Virus record (IMG/VR): IMGVR_UViG_3300021964_000185
Location: 1 to 38,210 of that record
Reading direction: 5' to 3' (one strand)
DNA from: a virus
DNA length: 38,210 nucleotides
Shown piece after piece: positions 7,142 to 18,938 of the stretch (position 1 is its first letter; each line of letters opens with the position of its first letter). Made by a program: the position numbers and the translations under genes. The notes beneath the pieces were generated by a model. The model had not been told where the DNA came from. It was given only the letters and a program-made list of their open reading frames with translations, and did not search any database.

Positions 7142-8305
7142 TTATCCTATAAAAATTGGTCGTGGAACTCGGTTAAGAGTTTCTTCCAAGTATTCAGATT
7201 CTTCTTTTCTTGCTTCCATTAATGCTCTACGAGATGTTGATTCTAACATTTCAGTCAATTGAATCATTAATGAGTCTTTTTCAGCAGATGCTTCATTACG
7301 AAGGTCTGACCCATCGAGAGTTACATCGGCGCCAGGAATTGGAATTGATGAAAACTTAGCTCTAACTGCACCCAACATTTCTTTTGCAAGTGCAAGAGCG
7401 TATCTAGCAATCCATTGCTTTCCGGCTGAATTAATTTTTCCGTATTCTAATCTATTGAATGGTGCATTTGATAAATCACTTACTACATTTGAGTTAGCAA
7501 CTGGCGAATTTACTTCTGAATCCAATGTGTAATCAAAATATACTTTAGCACCGGTGTCACCATTGGATGGGATTGGGTATAATCTAATACGTTGACCATC
7601 AACGTGGAATCCATATGCCGATTTTCTAATATAGTCGTTGAATTCAATTGCTTGCAATCTTAAAAGGTCATCAAACATCGGTTGCATCATAAATGATACA
7701 CCTGGTGAGTAAGCTCCCCAACCGAATGTATTCAACATTTGTTGAGAACCCATACCAGTACCTACGAATGGGTCAAAGTATCTAATGATGGCCGGTGGTT
7801 GTGTGTGATATACTCTACGGAGCGTTACTCCATCGGATACCGACCCATTTTCTAAATTAACAACATTACCATCACCCAAATCGTATATTTGCTGACCACC
7901 CACCATTTCGAATGAACCGGTATAAACAGTTACCTTACCACCACTTAATGCTTCAGTACCATAATCTTTAGCAATATTTACTAAATTCTGCATATTAGCA
8001 TTCATATTGGTATTTGATAAATCCAAATCCAATGATGAGCCTTGAAGAGATAACATATTCTCTTTTGCTCTATACTGATTTACTTGTGAGGAGTATTCAT
8101 TCACTGCTTCTTCTAAACAAGTAAAGAAATTGATGTCTTGTAATTCAATATCAATGATAGGATACCCCAATCGTTTAGCACACCATTGCGCTACTTTTGG
8201 TGCATCACTTTGAAATTGTGAATCCGAATCGAAAAACCCGAAAGGTGTAGATGACCCACTTGTAAAAGTAGCCGTACCGTCCCAAATTGGAATGTTTACT
8301 GACAT
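7142..8305 (-). CDS. Neck / portal-adaptor protein (T4 gp13-like)
   Basis: A 387-residue protein, longer than T4 gp13 (309 aa). Residues 20-90 (FGFFDSDSQF, WCAKRLGYPIIDIELQDINF, CLEEAVNEYSSQVNQYRAKE) form the helical core seen in adaptor proteins of this phage group. A beta-rich insertion with two Gly-rich loops follows (residues 120-200), then a helical region ending in a C-terminal arm (RVPRPIFIG). Such proteins form the ring that docks to the portal after DNA packaging. The gene starts the neck-gene block and has a TTAGGAGA ribosome site. The gp13 label rests on position and on the conserved N-terminal pattern. Confidence 0.78.
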   Translation of the reverse strand: MSVNIPIWDGTATFTSGSSTPFGFFDSDSQFQSDAPKVAQWCAKRLGYPIIDIELQDINFFTCLEEAVNEYSSQVNQYRAKENMLSLQGSSLDLDLSNTNMNANMQNLVNIAKDYGTEALSGGKVTVYTGSFEMVGGQQIYDLGDGNVVNLENGSVSDGVTLRRVYHTQPPAIIRYFDPFVGTGMGSQQMLNTFGWGAYSPGVSFMMQPMFDDLLRLQAIEFNDYIRKSAYGFHVDGQRIRLYPIPSNGDTGAKVYFDYTLDSEVNSPVANSNVVSDLSNAPFNRLEYGKINSAGKQWIARYALALAKEMLGAVRAKFSSIPIPGADVTLDGSDLRNEASAEKDSLMIQLTEMLESTSRRALMEARKEESEYLEETLNRVPRPIFIG

Positions 8306-8332
8306 TTGTTCTCCTAAATACTATTACTCCCA

Positions 8333-8340
8333 TATAAATA
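8333..8340 (-). promoter_or_regulatory. Late-promoter-like TATTTATA box
   Basis: The coding strand reads ACTATTTATATGGG, 27 bases upstream of the gp13-like gene. The box sits in an imperfect palindrome, CCATATA-CCATATA-like, that could also fold as a small hairpin. Confidence 0.5.
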
Positions 8341-8349
8341 GTATATGGT

Positions 8350-10026
8350 TTACCTTTTCGTATTTTTCATAAACGATACTATAATATAACGAGCGCCTTT
8401 GGTGACTGCCCGTGCACCATGTTTGTGAGTTATATTTCCAGGATGTAAAGTTACATATCCAATTGGATTTTTTACTAATTGCTTTTGTCTTCTAAACCAA
8501 GTACCACCACCTTCATATTCATTTTCATCCGATAATTGAACTAAACAGGTAATATCCGAAGAGTCGTGGTGAATTGATAAATGCCCTTGTGCATTAGGAA
8601 CATATTTTGCAAGGAAGTTTTCAGATTGTAAGTTGTCCCAACCCTCACCCTCAAGCGCCCACATATGAATACCCAAACTCATTACGAATTCCTTTAAGAC
8701 TTCCATATAAATTTCATGCATACCAATAGTCTCTAACACCATATCGGTTGTAGGGTAGTATTCGTGTCTATTAATTGTCCATGCATTAGCGTGTTCCGCT
8801 TCTTCACGAATCATTTGACAAAATTCAGAGGTAAATAGTGGGAATGAGAATGTATTCATAAATGGTTCATCTACAATCAAATCCCATTCTTTGGTTCGTG
8901 CTGAATATGTAATGAATCTACTCTTCCACTCATCAGTATTGTCCCAATATGAGTATAATTCAGGATGTAAAACATTTGAACTTTTGATTAGAGAGTCCCA
9001 TTCAAAATATCTATTATTCCAAGTCTGATTCAGAGCATACTCATATGCATTTTTTAAATATTTAGATTGAACATCGGTACGTTCATCGAGAAAAACCAAC
9101 GTATCAATAATAGATTGCGTAATTACACCAACTGGTGTGTTTGATTTGACTACACCACCACGATTATCTAATAAGGTTTTTAAGTTAGCGGTATCGGTAG
9201 ATACTATTTTGACACCACCCATCATCATTTCTAATGCAGTAATACAATATGTCTCATTATATTGAGATGGGTATACCCAATATTCAGATGATTTTATATT
9301 TTCATATAGTTGAGATGGTGATAGACTGCCAATGAAATGAACATCATCATAAATTCCCTTATAGTCCTCATACCACTCCAATGCATATGGTGGGGTTGCT
9401 ATGTATAAACTTGCATTTGGTTTTAATTCTTTAATAGAATTCCACATATTCAATAAGTTTATAAGGCCTCGGTCTGGAGCAGATGTGTATATAAATCTAT
9501 TTTCAACTCGTTCTACTTGAATATCATCAAAATCCGTTGGGTCTATTGCGTTTTCAATGAAAACTACTTTATTAGATGCTTGTGGGAATTTATTTCGAAC
9601 AATATTAGCGTGATATTCAGAGACACATACTATTTTTGTAAGTTTATCTGACAATAGGTAATCTACACCATTGTTTACAAAAGTATCACCCATATAATAT
9701 GGATAAAAATCATCATTGTGCATCCAAAAATATGATTTGTCAAATGTGATATTGAGACTTTCAAGGAATACTAAATAGTGAATATAATTTGTAGCAATAA
9801 CAACATCAAAGTATTGATTAGGTTGTAAATCACCCGAATGGATGTAGTTGACTCCATCTATAAATTCAGTATATACATCTCCAGAAATTGTAACTTCGTG
9901 TCCTTGTACTGCGAATTGCTCTGCTAATTTAATAACTGCGTATTCACTGCCACCAATACCATTCTCGATGTAAGTTAGTTTATCAAATTTAGTTTTTTGA
10001 TACCCAACATAAAATAATACTCTCAT
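8350..10026 (-). CDS. Fused glycosyltransferase (GT4-like) and PLOD-like lysyl hydroxylase
   Basis: A 558-residue two-domain enzyme. Residues 1-~370 are a GT-B glycosyltransferase of GT4 type: a Gly-rich loop GIGGSEYAVIKLAEQF near residue 25 and the E-x7-E element ETYCITALE near 258. Residues ~390-558 are a 2-oxoglutarate/Fe(II) hydroxylase. The metal ligands are H486, D488 and H536 and the 2-oxoglutarate Arg is R546. This block closely follows animal procollagen lysyl hydroxylase: HHDSS (PLOD has HHDAS), YEGGG, then LHPGNITHKHGA, then GARYIIVSF, with the same 10-residue H-to-R spacing. PLOD3 and mimivirus L230 also join transferase and hydroxylase. The next genes encode a second hydroxylase and two collagens rich in X-Lys-Gly, so modification of collagen lysines is the likely role. 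The GT4 domain differs from the animal GT25 type. A weak AGAAAG ribosome site precedes it. Confidence 0.88.
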   Translation of the reverse strand: MRVLFYVGYQKTKFDKLTYIENGIGGSEYAVIKLAEQFAVQGHEVTISGDVYTEFIDGVNYIHSGDLQPNQYFDVVIATNYIHYLVFLESLNITFDKSYFWMHNDDFYPYYMGDTFVNNGVDYLLSDKLTKIVCVSEYHANIVRNKFPQASNKVVFIENAIDPTDFDDIQVERVENRFIYTSAPDRGLINLLNMWNSIKELKPNASLYIATPPYALEWYEDYKGIYDDVHFIGSLSPSQLYENIKSSEYWVYPSQYNETYCITALEMMMGGVKIVSTDTANLKTLLDNRGGVVKSNTPVGVITQSIIDTLVFLDERTDVQSKYLKNAYEYALNQTWNNRYFEWDSLIKSSNVLHPELYSYWDNTDEWKSRFITYSARTKEWDLIVDEPFMNTFSFPLFTSEFCQMIREEAEHANAWTINRHEYYPTTDMVLETIGMHEIYMEVLKEFVMSLGIHMWALEGEGWDNLQSENFLAKYVPNAQGHLSIHHDSSDITCLVQLSDENEYEGGGTWFRRQKQLVKNPIGYVTLHPGNITHKHGARAVTKGARYIIVSFMKNTKR

Positions 10027-10037
10027 AACTTTCTATA

Positions 10038-10640
10038 TTACTTATATGGTTCACCACCAACCCAAAGAACGAAAGACTTCCGCGTACCTCGCATCACTGG
10101 CGTGACTCTATGTAAATAAAATGATGGGAAGATTACGACATTTCCTTGGCCCCTTGGTGCTGATAACTTTTTTCCTAAATTAAATTCCAAATTACCACCA
10201 TCATATTCATCATCAGCTGATAACTGAACTGTTACCGATAGTTTTCTTTGGCTTTGAACACCAATACCACAATCCATATGCCATTCATACCCACCACTAT
10301 TTCGTGCATAATATTCGGTATATTGAATAGTCTCTCTCATATGAGTGATGTCAAACTTCCACATAGCATTATTAGCTTCTACTAACATATCATGCAATCG
10401 TGAATATACCCAATCCCAATTATTATTTTGTGGACACCATTTTATTTTAGATTTACGATACTCTGAAACTTTAACTGTACCATCTTGTCCCGTGGCAGCA
10501 GTCTCCCATTCTAAATTGGAAGTCATTTCTTCTATTTCTTGTAATTCTGCTTTTGAGAACCCACTATTAAACCAATAGTAATCTCCAAAGTTCACATCAG
10601 AACGATACTCACTTCTATCAAATCCGAAATTATTATCCAT
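10038..10640 (-). CDS. PKHD/prolyl-4-hydroxylase-like 2-oxoglutarate Fe(II) dioxygenase
   Basis: A 200-residue single-domain hydroxylase. The double-stranded beta-helix signature is complete: EWHMD gives H121 and D123, FPSFYLHRVTPV gives the distal H177, and RGTRKSF supplies R187 for 2-oxoglutarate. The intervening pattern (RKLSVTVQLS, YDGGNLEF, GQGNVVIFPS) is that of PKHD-type prolyl hydroxylases. It lies between a collagen-like gene and the GT4-PLOD gene, 11 bases from the latter, and has its own TATTTATA box but no visible Shine-Dalgarno sequence. Its substrate could be collagen Pro or Lys, or another phage or host protein. Context favours the collagens. Confidence 0.88.
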   Translation of the reverse strand: MDNNFGFDRSEYRSDVNFGDYYWFNSGFSKAELQEIEEMTSNLEWETAATGQDGTVKVSEYRKSKIKWCPQNNNWDWVYSRLHDMLVEANNAMWKFDITHMRETIQYTEYYARNSGGYEWHMDCGIGVQSQRKLSVTVQLSADDEYDGGNLEFNLGKKLSAPRGQGNVVIFPSFYLHRVTPVMRGTRKSFVLWVGGEPYK

Positions 10641-10666
10641 AACAAGTTTTTGTAATTTTATTTGTA

Positions 10667-10674
10667 TATAAATA
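10667..10674 (-). promoter_or_regulatory. Late-promoter-like TATTTATA box
   Basis: The coding strand reads TGATATTTATATAC, 26 bases upstream of the PKHD hydroxylase gene, just past the stop of the collagen gene. Confidence 0.52.
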
Positions 10675-10685
10675 TCAGTTTGTTT

Positions 10686-13793
<3,108 letters not shown>

Positions 13794-13812
13794 ATTATTC
13801 TATTCCAATTTA

Positions 13813-16641
13813 TTAGTTAGAACCACTTCTAAACATCAACACAACGCCTGTGAATGAACCACTTGTAAAGTATAGTAGACTATTATTAGTATCAAATTCA
13901 AATCCACCGGTTGGTAGTTGGTCAATAGTAGTACCCAATGCGTTCGCACCTTTTTGTCCTTTTGCACCACCACCACCTTGTGCACCCTGAGCGCCTTGGT
14001 CTCCTTTTGCACCCTGAGCACCATCAATACCTTGGTCACCCGTTGGACCGGTTGGGCCGGTTGGGCCAGTAGCACCTACTCCACCTTGAGCTCCTTGAGG
14101 ACCAGTTGGGCCAACAATACCTTGAACTCCTTGAGGACCAGTTGGACCCGTTGGGCCAGTTGCTCCCTGTGGACCTTGAGCGCCGACACCACCTTGAGCG
14201 CCTTTATCACCTTGTGCTCCTTGTGGGCCGGTAGGGCCAATATCACCTTGTGGTCCAACACCACCTTGGTTACCTTGAGGACCAGTTGGGCCGGTTGGGC
14301 CGACAACTCCCTTATCACCTTGAGGGCCAGTTGGACCAGTAGCACCGACAGCACCTTGAGCGCCTTTAACACCTTGAGGGCCAGTTGGACCGACAGCCCC
14401 TTGGTCACCCTGTCCACCTTGGTTACCTTTATCACCTTGAGGGCCAGTATCGCCCTGGTCGCCTTTCGCACCTTGTGGGCCAGTTCCACCCTGAGGTCCT
14501 ACTCCACCTTGAGCTCCTTTAACACCCTGTGCACCTTTATCACCCTGTGCTCCAGTATCCCCTTGAGCACCAACATCACCTTGAGGACCCGTTGGGCCAG
14601 TAGCACCGATACCACCTTGAGCACCAGTATCACCTTGAGGGCCCGTTGGGCCGGTTGGGCCAGTAGCACCTACACCACCTTGAGCACCTACACCACCTTG
14701 AGCACCAGTATCGCCTTGAGGGCCCGTTGGACCAGTAGCACCCACACCACCCTGTGGGCCTTGGTTACCCTTATCACCTTGAGGACCAGTTTCACCCTGG
14801 TCACCCTTATCACCTTGTGGGCCAGTTCCACCTTGAGCACCTACGCCACCTTGAGCACCAGTACCACCTTGAGCGCCTTTGGCACCCTGTGCTCCAGTAT
14901 CCCCTTGAGCACCAACATCACCTTGTGGGCCAGTAGCTCCGGTAGCACCTACACCACCTTGAGCGCCTGTATTTCCCTTATCACCTTGCGGACCGGTTGG
15001 GCCGGTATCACCAACTCCACCTTGAGCACCGACACCACCTTGGGCGCCGGTATCACCTTTAGGACCCGTTGGGCCAGTAGCACCAACTCCACCCTGTGGA
15101 CCTTGGTTACCTTTAGCACCAATTGGACCTGCTGACCCGGTATTACCTTTGTCACCTTGTGGGCCAGTTCCACCTTGAGCACCTACGCCACCTTGAGCGC
15201 CTTTAGCACCCTGCGGTCCAGTTCCACCAGTAGCACCGACACCACCTTGGGCGCCAGTATCACCTTTAGGACCAATACCACCTTGAGCGCCGACGCCACC
15301 TTGAGCGCCAGTATCACCTTTAGGGCCGGTTGGGCCGGTTGGGCCAGTAGCACCTACTCCACCTTGAGCACCTACTCCACCTTGAGCGCCAGTATCACCT
15401 TTAGGGCCGGTTGGGCCAGTAGCACCAACTCCACCCTGAGCACCTGTATTTCCTTTGGGGCCTGTATTACCCTGTGCCCCATCATCTCCCTTTGCTCCTT
15501 GAGGTCCAGTAGGGCCTTGAGCACCGACACCACCTTGAGCGCCTTTAACACCCTGCGGTCCAGTAGAACCAGTTGCACCAACACCACCTTGAGCGCCAGT
15601 ATCACCTTTAGGGCCAATAGGACCAGTAGCACCTACACCACCTTGGGCACCCACATCTCCTTTAGGGCCGGTTCCACCTTGAGCACCTACACCACCTTGA
15701 GCACCAGTACCACCTTTAGGGCCGGTTGGGCCGGTTGGGCCGGCAACTCCTTTGTCACCTTTAGGGCCGGTTGCGCCTTGGGCACCTACACCGCCCTGTG
15801 GTCCGGTTGCGCCTTTAGGGCCGGTTGGGCCAGTAGCACCCGCACCACCTTGAGCACCGACATTACCTTTGGGTCCGGTTGCACCTTGTGCACCTGTTCC
15901 ACCCTGAGCACCAGTTGCACCTTTAGCACCTTGTGGGCCAGTTGCGCCACCAGCACCAGTATTACCTTTAGCACCAGTTGGACCTGCTGACCCGGTATTA
16001 CCTTTCGCGCCTTGTGGGCCAGTAGCGCCTTGTGGTCCGGCAGGGCCGGCAGGACCTGTATTACCTTGGGGACCAGCAGCACCAGTTGGACCTGTATTGC
16101 CCTTAGCACCCGTTCCACCTTGGGCACCAGTGTTACCTTTTGCACCTTGAAGACCTTGACTACCCTGTGGGCCCTGTGCGCCTTGAGGGCCGGTTGCACC
16201 TTTTTGACCCTTTGCACCAGCAGGGCCGGTAGGTCCAGTATTGTGTAGTAATAAATGACCTACATAGTAATTGTGGTCAGGTTCTACTTCAATACTTACA
16301 ATATCTAATAGTTCTTCCACATATTGAAGTGAAAGAATGTGTAAATCGTTGTGTAATTCGGTTTTATTGTTGAATACATTAATTGGGGAAGTCCACTTAC
16401 CCATTAGGGTCAGAACCTTAGCATCAACTGATGTTTTTACTTTTGCACCATCTGAAAGTGTGAACTCGATGTATGCGTCAATAGTCTTTGTGGTTACCGA
16501 AACAACTTTATTGTCTCTAACACCAACACCTTGAATATCAAAACCTTTTACTACATCACCAACTTTGATGTCACCAATTTTTTGGAGACTTCCATTGATT
16601 TCAATTAAGGTATCTTTATGTAATCCGTGTATCAATTCCAT
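13813..16641 (-). CDS. Collagen-like fibre protein 2 with N-terminal Hint domain
   Basis: A 942-residue protein. Residues 1-134 are a clear Hint domain: [20 protein letters not shown] matches intein block A except that the catalytic Cys is Gly (G6), a middle block reads [17 protein letters not shown] without the usual His, and [17 protein letters not shown] ends at N134 before T135, which fits the C-terminal splice site. Residues 136-900 are Gly-X-Y triplets, 255 by my count, equal to collagen protein 1, with X-Lys-Gly sites throughout but more Gln and Thr than its partner. The last ~42 residues form a beta-rich tail ([17 protein letters not shown]) related to the partner's tail. It has an AGGGG ribosome site and lies 12 bases after the preceding structural gene. 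A virion fibre chain is likely. Confidence 0.9.
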   Translation of the reverse strand: MELIHGLHKDTLIEINGSLQKIGDIKVGDVVKGFDIQGVGVRDNKVVSVTTKTIDAYIEFTLSDGAKVKTSVDAKVLTLMGKWTSPINVFNNKTELHNDLHILSLQYVEELLDIVSIEVEPDHNYYVGHLLLHNTGPTGPAGAKGQKGATGPQGAQGPQGSQGLQGAKGNTGAQGGTGAKGNTGPTGAAGPQGNTGPAGPAGPQGATGPQGAKGNTGSAGPTGAKGNTGAGGATGPQGAKGATGAQGGTGAQGATGPKGNVGAQGGAGATGPTGPKGATGPQGGVGAQGATGPKGDKGVAGPTGPTGPKGGTGAQGGVGAQGGTGPKGDVGAQGGVGATGPIGPKGDTGAQGGVGATGSTGPQGVKGAQGGVGAQGPTGPQGAKGDDGAQGNTGPKGNTGAQGGVGATGPTGPKGDTGAQGGVGAQGGVGATGPTGPTGPKGDTGAQGGVGAQGGIGPKGDTGAQGGVGATGGTGPQGAKGAQGGVGAQGGTGPQGDKGNTGSAGPIGAKGNQGPQGGVGATGPTGPKGDTGAQGGVGAQGGVGDTGPTGPQGDKGNTGAQGGVGATGATGPQGDVGAQGDTGAQGAKGAQGGTGAQGGVGAQGGTGPQGDKGDQGETGPQGDKGNQGPQGGVGATGPTGPQGDTGAQGGVGAQGGVGATGPTGPTGPQGDTGAQGGIGATGPTGPQGDVGAQGDTGAQGDKGAQGVKGAQGGVGPQGGTGPQGAKGDQGDTGPQGDKGNQGGQGDQGAVGPTGPQGVKGAQGAVGATGPTGPQGDKGVVGPTGPTGPQGNQGGVGPQGDIGPTGPQGAQGDKGAQGGVGAQGPQGATGPTGPTGPQGVQGIVGPTGPQGAQGGVGATGPTGPTGPTGDQGIDGAQGAKGDQGAQGAQGGGGAKGQKGANALGTTIDQLPTGGFEFDTNNSLLYFTSGSFTGVVLMFRSGSN
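13942..16236 (-). repeat. Gly-X-Y coding repeat of collagen protein 2
   Basis: About 255 nine-base Gly-X-Y units. Longer sub-repeats recur, such as [17 protein letters not shown] and [13 protein letters not shown]. This suggests growth by internal duplication. Confidence 0.9.
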
Positions 16642-16653
16642 ATCTTACCCCTA

Positions 16654-17244
16654 TTATGATGTTGCGTCTAAAATCAATACAATAGTGAAACTAAATCCCA
16701 ATGACCTTTCAGGTGCTTCTCTATCAAAATTTAAATAAATATAATCACCATCGCTGAAGGAATATCCAACTGACCCAAATGAAAATAAGGTGTCAGTACC
16801 AGCCGTACCACTTATAGTCTCTTGTTGGCCGGTTTTATTTGTACCATTTATATTTGGTATAATTGTACACGTTCCTGAAGTGGCACTGTTGTGTGGATGT
16901 ACTATGATTTCTTTTATATACCCATCGTATGGTGCATAGAATCTTGTATATGCCGTTGTGTTACTTTCTGGAAATATGTTGATTCCTGAAAATGGTACAT
17001 ATACCGAAGTTGAACCTTCTTCCAATACTTCAGCAGCCGTTACTATGATTTGTGGGATTGATGTATTACTCGAAGCACCAATGTCAGATAATACATTTGC
17101 TCCTGTTCTATAATCAATATTCCCTGCACTATCAAGTACAAGGAACTTATCTGTATCGGCGTTAGCATTTACTACACCTGATAATTTTAACGAATTTAAT
17201 TCAGCACTACTTCCAGAAGTAATGACTTTTTTCCAATTTGGCAT
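16654..17244 (-). CDS. Virion surface protein with WKKV N-terminus, 196 aa
   Basis: I chose the ATG at 17244 because it is preceded by AAGGATGGGG and because the protein then starts MPNWKKVITSGSSAELNSL, close to the start of the 421-aa protein (MAEWKKVVVSGSA). A GTG at 17274 would add ten residues with no ribosome site. Residues 1-60 are a Ser/Leu/Asp-rich repeat-like region, and residues 65-196 are predicted beta sandwich (YTRFYAPYDGYIKEIIVHPH, then FSFTIVLILDATS). It looks like a short fibre or decoration protein that shares an attachment segment with the larger fibre. It lies between the small 60-aa gene and collagen 2. No enzymatic motif is seen. Confidence 0.72.
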   Translation of the reverse strand: MPNWKKVITSGSSAELNSLKLSGVVNANADTDKFLVLDSAGNIDYRTGANVLSDIGASSNTSIPQIIVTAAEVLEEGSTSVYVPFSGINIFPESNTTAYTRFYAPYDGYIKEIIVHPHNSATSGTCTIIPNINGTNKTGQQETISGTAGTDTLFSFGSVGYSFSDGDYIYLNFDREAPERSLGFSFTIVLILDATS

Positions 17245-17333
17245 ATCCCCATCCTTATTTGTGGTTGGTAACACTTATGTGCCCACTTCTCTCTCGAGCC
17301 TACAACCAAGGTTTATGTTTTTGATTAATCTAT

Positions 17334-17341
17334 TATAAATA
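17334..17341 (-). promoter_or_regulatory. Late-promoter-like TATTTATA box
   Basis: The coding strand reads TACTATTTATAATAG just after a terminator. It is 89 bases upstream of the chosen ATG at 17244, the longest leader with a perfect box. Confidence 0.45.
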
Positions 17342-17355
17342 GTATATACATAAAT

Positions 17356-17380
17356 AAAAACCCCCACCGAAGTGAGGGTT
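17356..17380 (-). terminator. Rho-independent terminator
   Basis: AACCCTCAC pairs with GTGGGGGTT (one G-U) around a TTCG loop, followed by TTTTT. It ends the 421-aa fibre and 60-aa gene unit. Confidence 0.88.
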
Positions 17381-17384
17381 CATA

Positions 17385-17567
17385 TTACATTATATCTAAA
17401 TGTTTTCGGAGTTTTAAAACAAGTGAATAGAAAAGTTCTACCTGTTTTCCTTTTATCGTGGTTTCACCAAGAACTCCTATCAGAAACTCAAGCTCTTGTT
17501 TAGAGAGATTGAGTTCTGATTTTGGGGATTGTTCTTTTTTTAAACCAAGTCTATCGTGTAAACTCAT
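17385..17567 (-). CDS. Small helical protein, 60 aa
   Basis: The start at 17567 is preferred over 17588 because AAAAGG sits seven bases before it. The protein begins MSLHDRLGLKKEQ, continues with LNLSKQELEFLIGVLGETTI, then KGKQVELFYSLVLKLRKHLD. It is basic and helical. Proteins with this LSKQELEFL...G.....L...V.KL pattern recur as small genes in marine phages and may be structural accessories. I know of no assigned function. It follows the 421-aa fibre gene by a few bases and precedes a terminator, so it is probably co-transcribed with that fibre. Confidence 0.7.
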   Translation of the reverse strand: MSLHDRLGLKKEQSPKSELNLSKQELEFLIGVLGETTIKGKQVELFYSLVLKLRKHLDIM

Positions 17568-17591
17568 ATATAACCTTTTTAGAATCATTTA

Positions 17592-18857
17592 TTATTCTGT
17601 ATAGATGAAAATCTCACCAGCAGTAATACGAATGTTACCATTCTTACGGTAGTTAGCATCATCAGTAGTTACAACTGCGGCTGCAAATGCATCTTGTGCG
17701 ATTGTAGTTTGACCTTCAGTAGCACCATCGGCGTCAAACGCCCAACGACCAGCTGAACTGTCCCAACCAAATGATACACCAGCACCTTCGACAACAAGAC
17801 CACCATCTGCATCACCACCACCATCATTCAAGTTGATGAATTGGTCAGTTACGTTCAAGTTAGTAGTGTCGATTGTAGTAGTTGTACCTTGTACAGTCAA
17901 GTCGCCAGTCAAAGTCAAATCAACACCAGTAGCACCTGTGTGAAGAGTTGCAGCTTTAGTAGCGAATGAAGCAGTACCAGTCAAGTCACCAGTTACGTTA
18001 CCAGTCAATCCAGCAGTAATTGTTGAAGGAAGACCAATTGTAAATGCAGATGAACCATCCGCGTAAGCAACTTCTACTTCGTTTGAAGTACCTTGAATAG
18101 TAAGAGTTTCTGAATTGAGAATTGCACCATTACCAGCACCACCATCACTTACTTGTAGGTCATATGATGCTAAATCAAGATCTGTAATTCTACCAGCAAG
18201 CGATGATGACAATGCGGTTGTAGAACCAGTAATTGCAGTTCCAGCAGTTGCATCGAACATACTTGCGGCAACAGCACCAGCTTGGATAGTTGCAGTTGTA
18301 GTAAAGTTAGCAGAACCATCAAAGTTAGCAGATGCAAGTACAACATCACCAGTTGTAGTGATTGCACGTGCAGTTGCTAATTTAGTAGCAGTTCCAGCAT
18401 TACCTGCGATATCACCATCTACACCAGCACCAGCAACGTAAGATGCGGTGTCAGCCGTACCAGTTACATCACCAGTTACATTACCCAATACACTACCCGT
18501 CAAATCACCAGTAACATCACCAGTTACATCGCCTGTAATAGTACCAGTAACTCCCAACGTACCTGCAATAGCAGTATTACCCGTAGCGGCATCTACTGTA
18601 AACTTGTTAGTGTCGATTGCAAAATCACCATCCAAGTCCAAGTCAGTAAATGTTACATTGTTTGCAGTGCCTAGGGCTTGGTCAATTGATTCAACATGAC
18701 CCAATACCGTTGAGGTAAGTGAGTTTAATTTTGTTCTAGCGGCAGCACCAGACCCGGATACAAAGTCACCCAATGTTCCTGTGGTCAAATACCCAGCATC
18801 GTTATCCAATTGGCTTATCGCCGAGCCGGATACGACTACTTTTTTCCATTCAGCCAT
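17592..18857 (-). CDS. Tail-fibre / adhesin-like repeat protein, 421 aa
   Basis: The N-terminus is MAEWKKVVVSGSAISQL. Residues 90-300 are low-complexity beta-rich repeats: TGTITGDVTGDVTGDLTG and GNVTGDVTGTADTASYV (T-G-D-[VL] strands), then VLASANFDGSANFTTTATI. The last ~120 residues (VQGTTTTIDTTNLNVTDQFI, GVSFGWDSSAGRWAFDADGA) resemble trimeric tail fibres, in which repeated TG-rich blocks form a triple beta-helix. A GGAGAATT ribosome site precedes the ATG. Its WKKV start is shared with the 196-aa protein downstream, which may mean a common docking site on the particle. Receptor is unknown. Confidence 0.78.
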   Translation of the reverse strand: MAEWKKVVVSGSAISQLDNDAGYLTTGTLGDFVSGSGAAARTKLNSLTSTVLGHVESIDQALGTANNVTFTDLDLDGDFAIDTNKFTVDAATGNTAIAGTLGVTGTITGDVTGDVTGDLTGSVLGNVTGDVTGTADTASYVAGAGVDGDIAGNAGTATKLATARAITTTGDVVLASANFDGSANFTTTATIQAGAVAASMFDATAGTAITGSTTALSSSLAGRITDLDLASYDLQVSDGGAGNGAILNSETLTIQGTSNEVEVAYADGSSAFTIGLPSTITAGLTGNVTGDLTGTASFATKAATLHTGATGVDLTLTGDLTVQGTTTTIDTTNLNVTDQFINLNDGGGDADGGLVVEGAGVSFGWDSSAGRWAFDADGATEGQTTIAQDAFAAAVVTTDDANYRKNGNIRITAGEIFIYTE

Positions 18858-18927
18858 TTTAATTCTCCATTTTTTGTGTTAACACGTTTTTATTGATATA
18901 TCAAATGAAACTTCTTTTTATACTTTA

Positions 18928-18935
18928 TATAAGTA
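18928..18935 (-). promoter_or_regulatory. Late-promoter-like TACTTATA box
   Basis: The coding strand reads ATACTTATATAAAG, 70 bases upstream of the 421-aa fibre gene. Confidence 0.4.
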
Positions 18936-18938
18936 TGT

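Noticed and set aside
13918-15990. Plus-strand Ser/Thr/Leu-rich frames of up to 405 residues opposite collagen 2
   Set aside because: Their composition is set by the repetitive codons on the minus strand. They lack credible starts and known motifs.
17245-17274. GTG start at 17274 for the 196-aa protein
   Set aside because: The ATG at 17244 has AAGGATGGGG upstream and aligns with the WKKV start of the other fibre.
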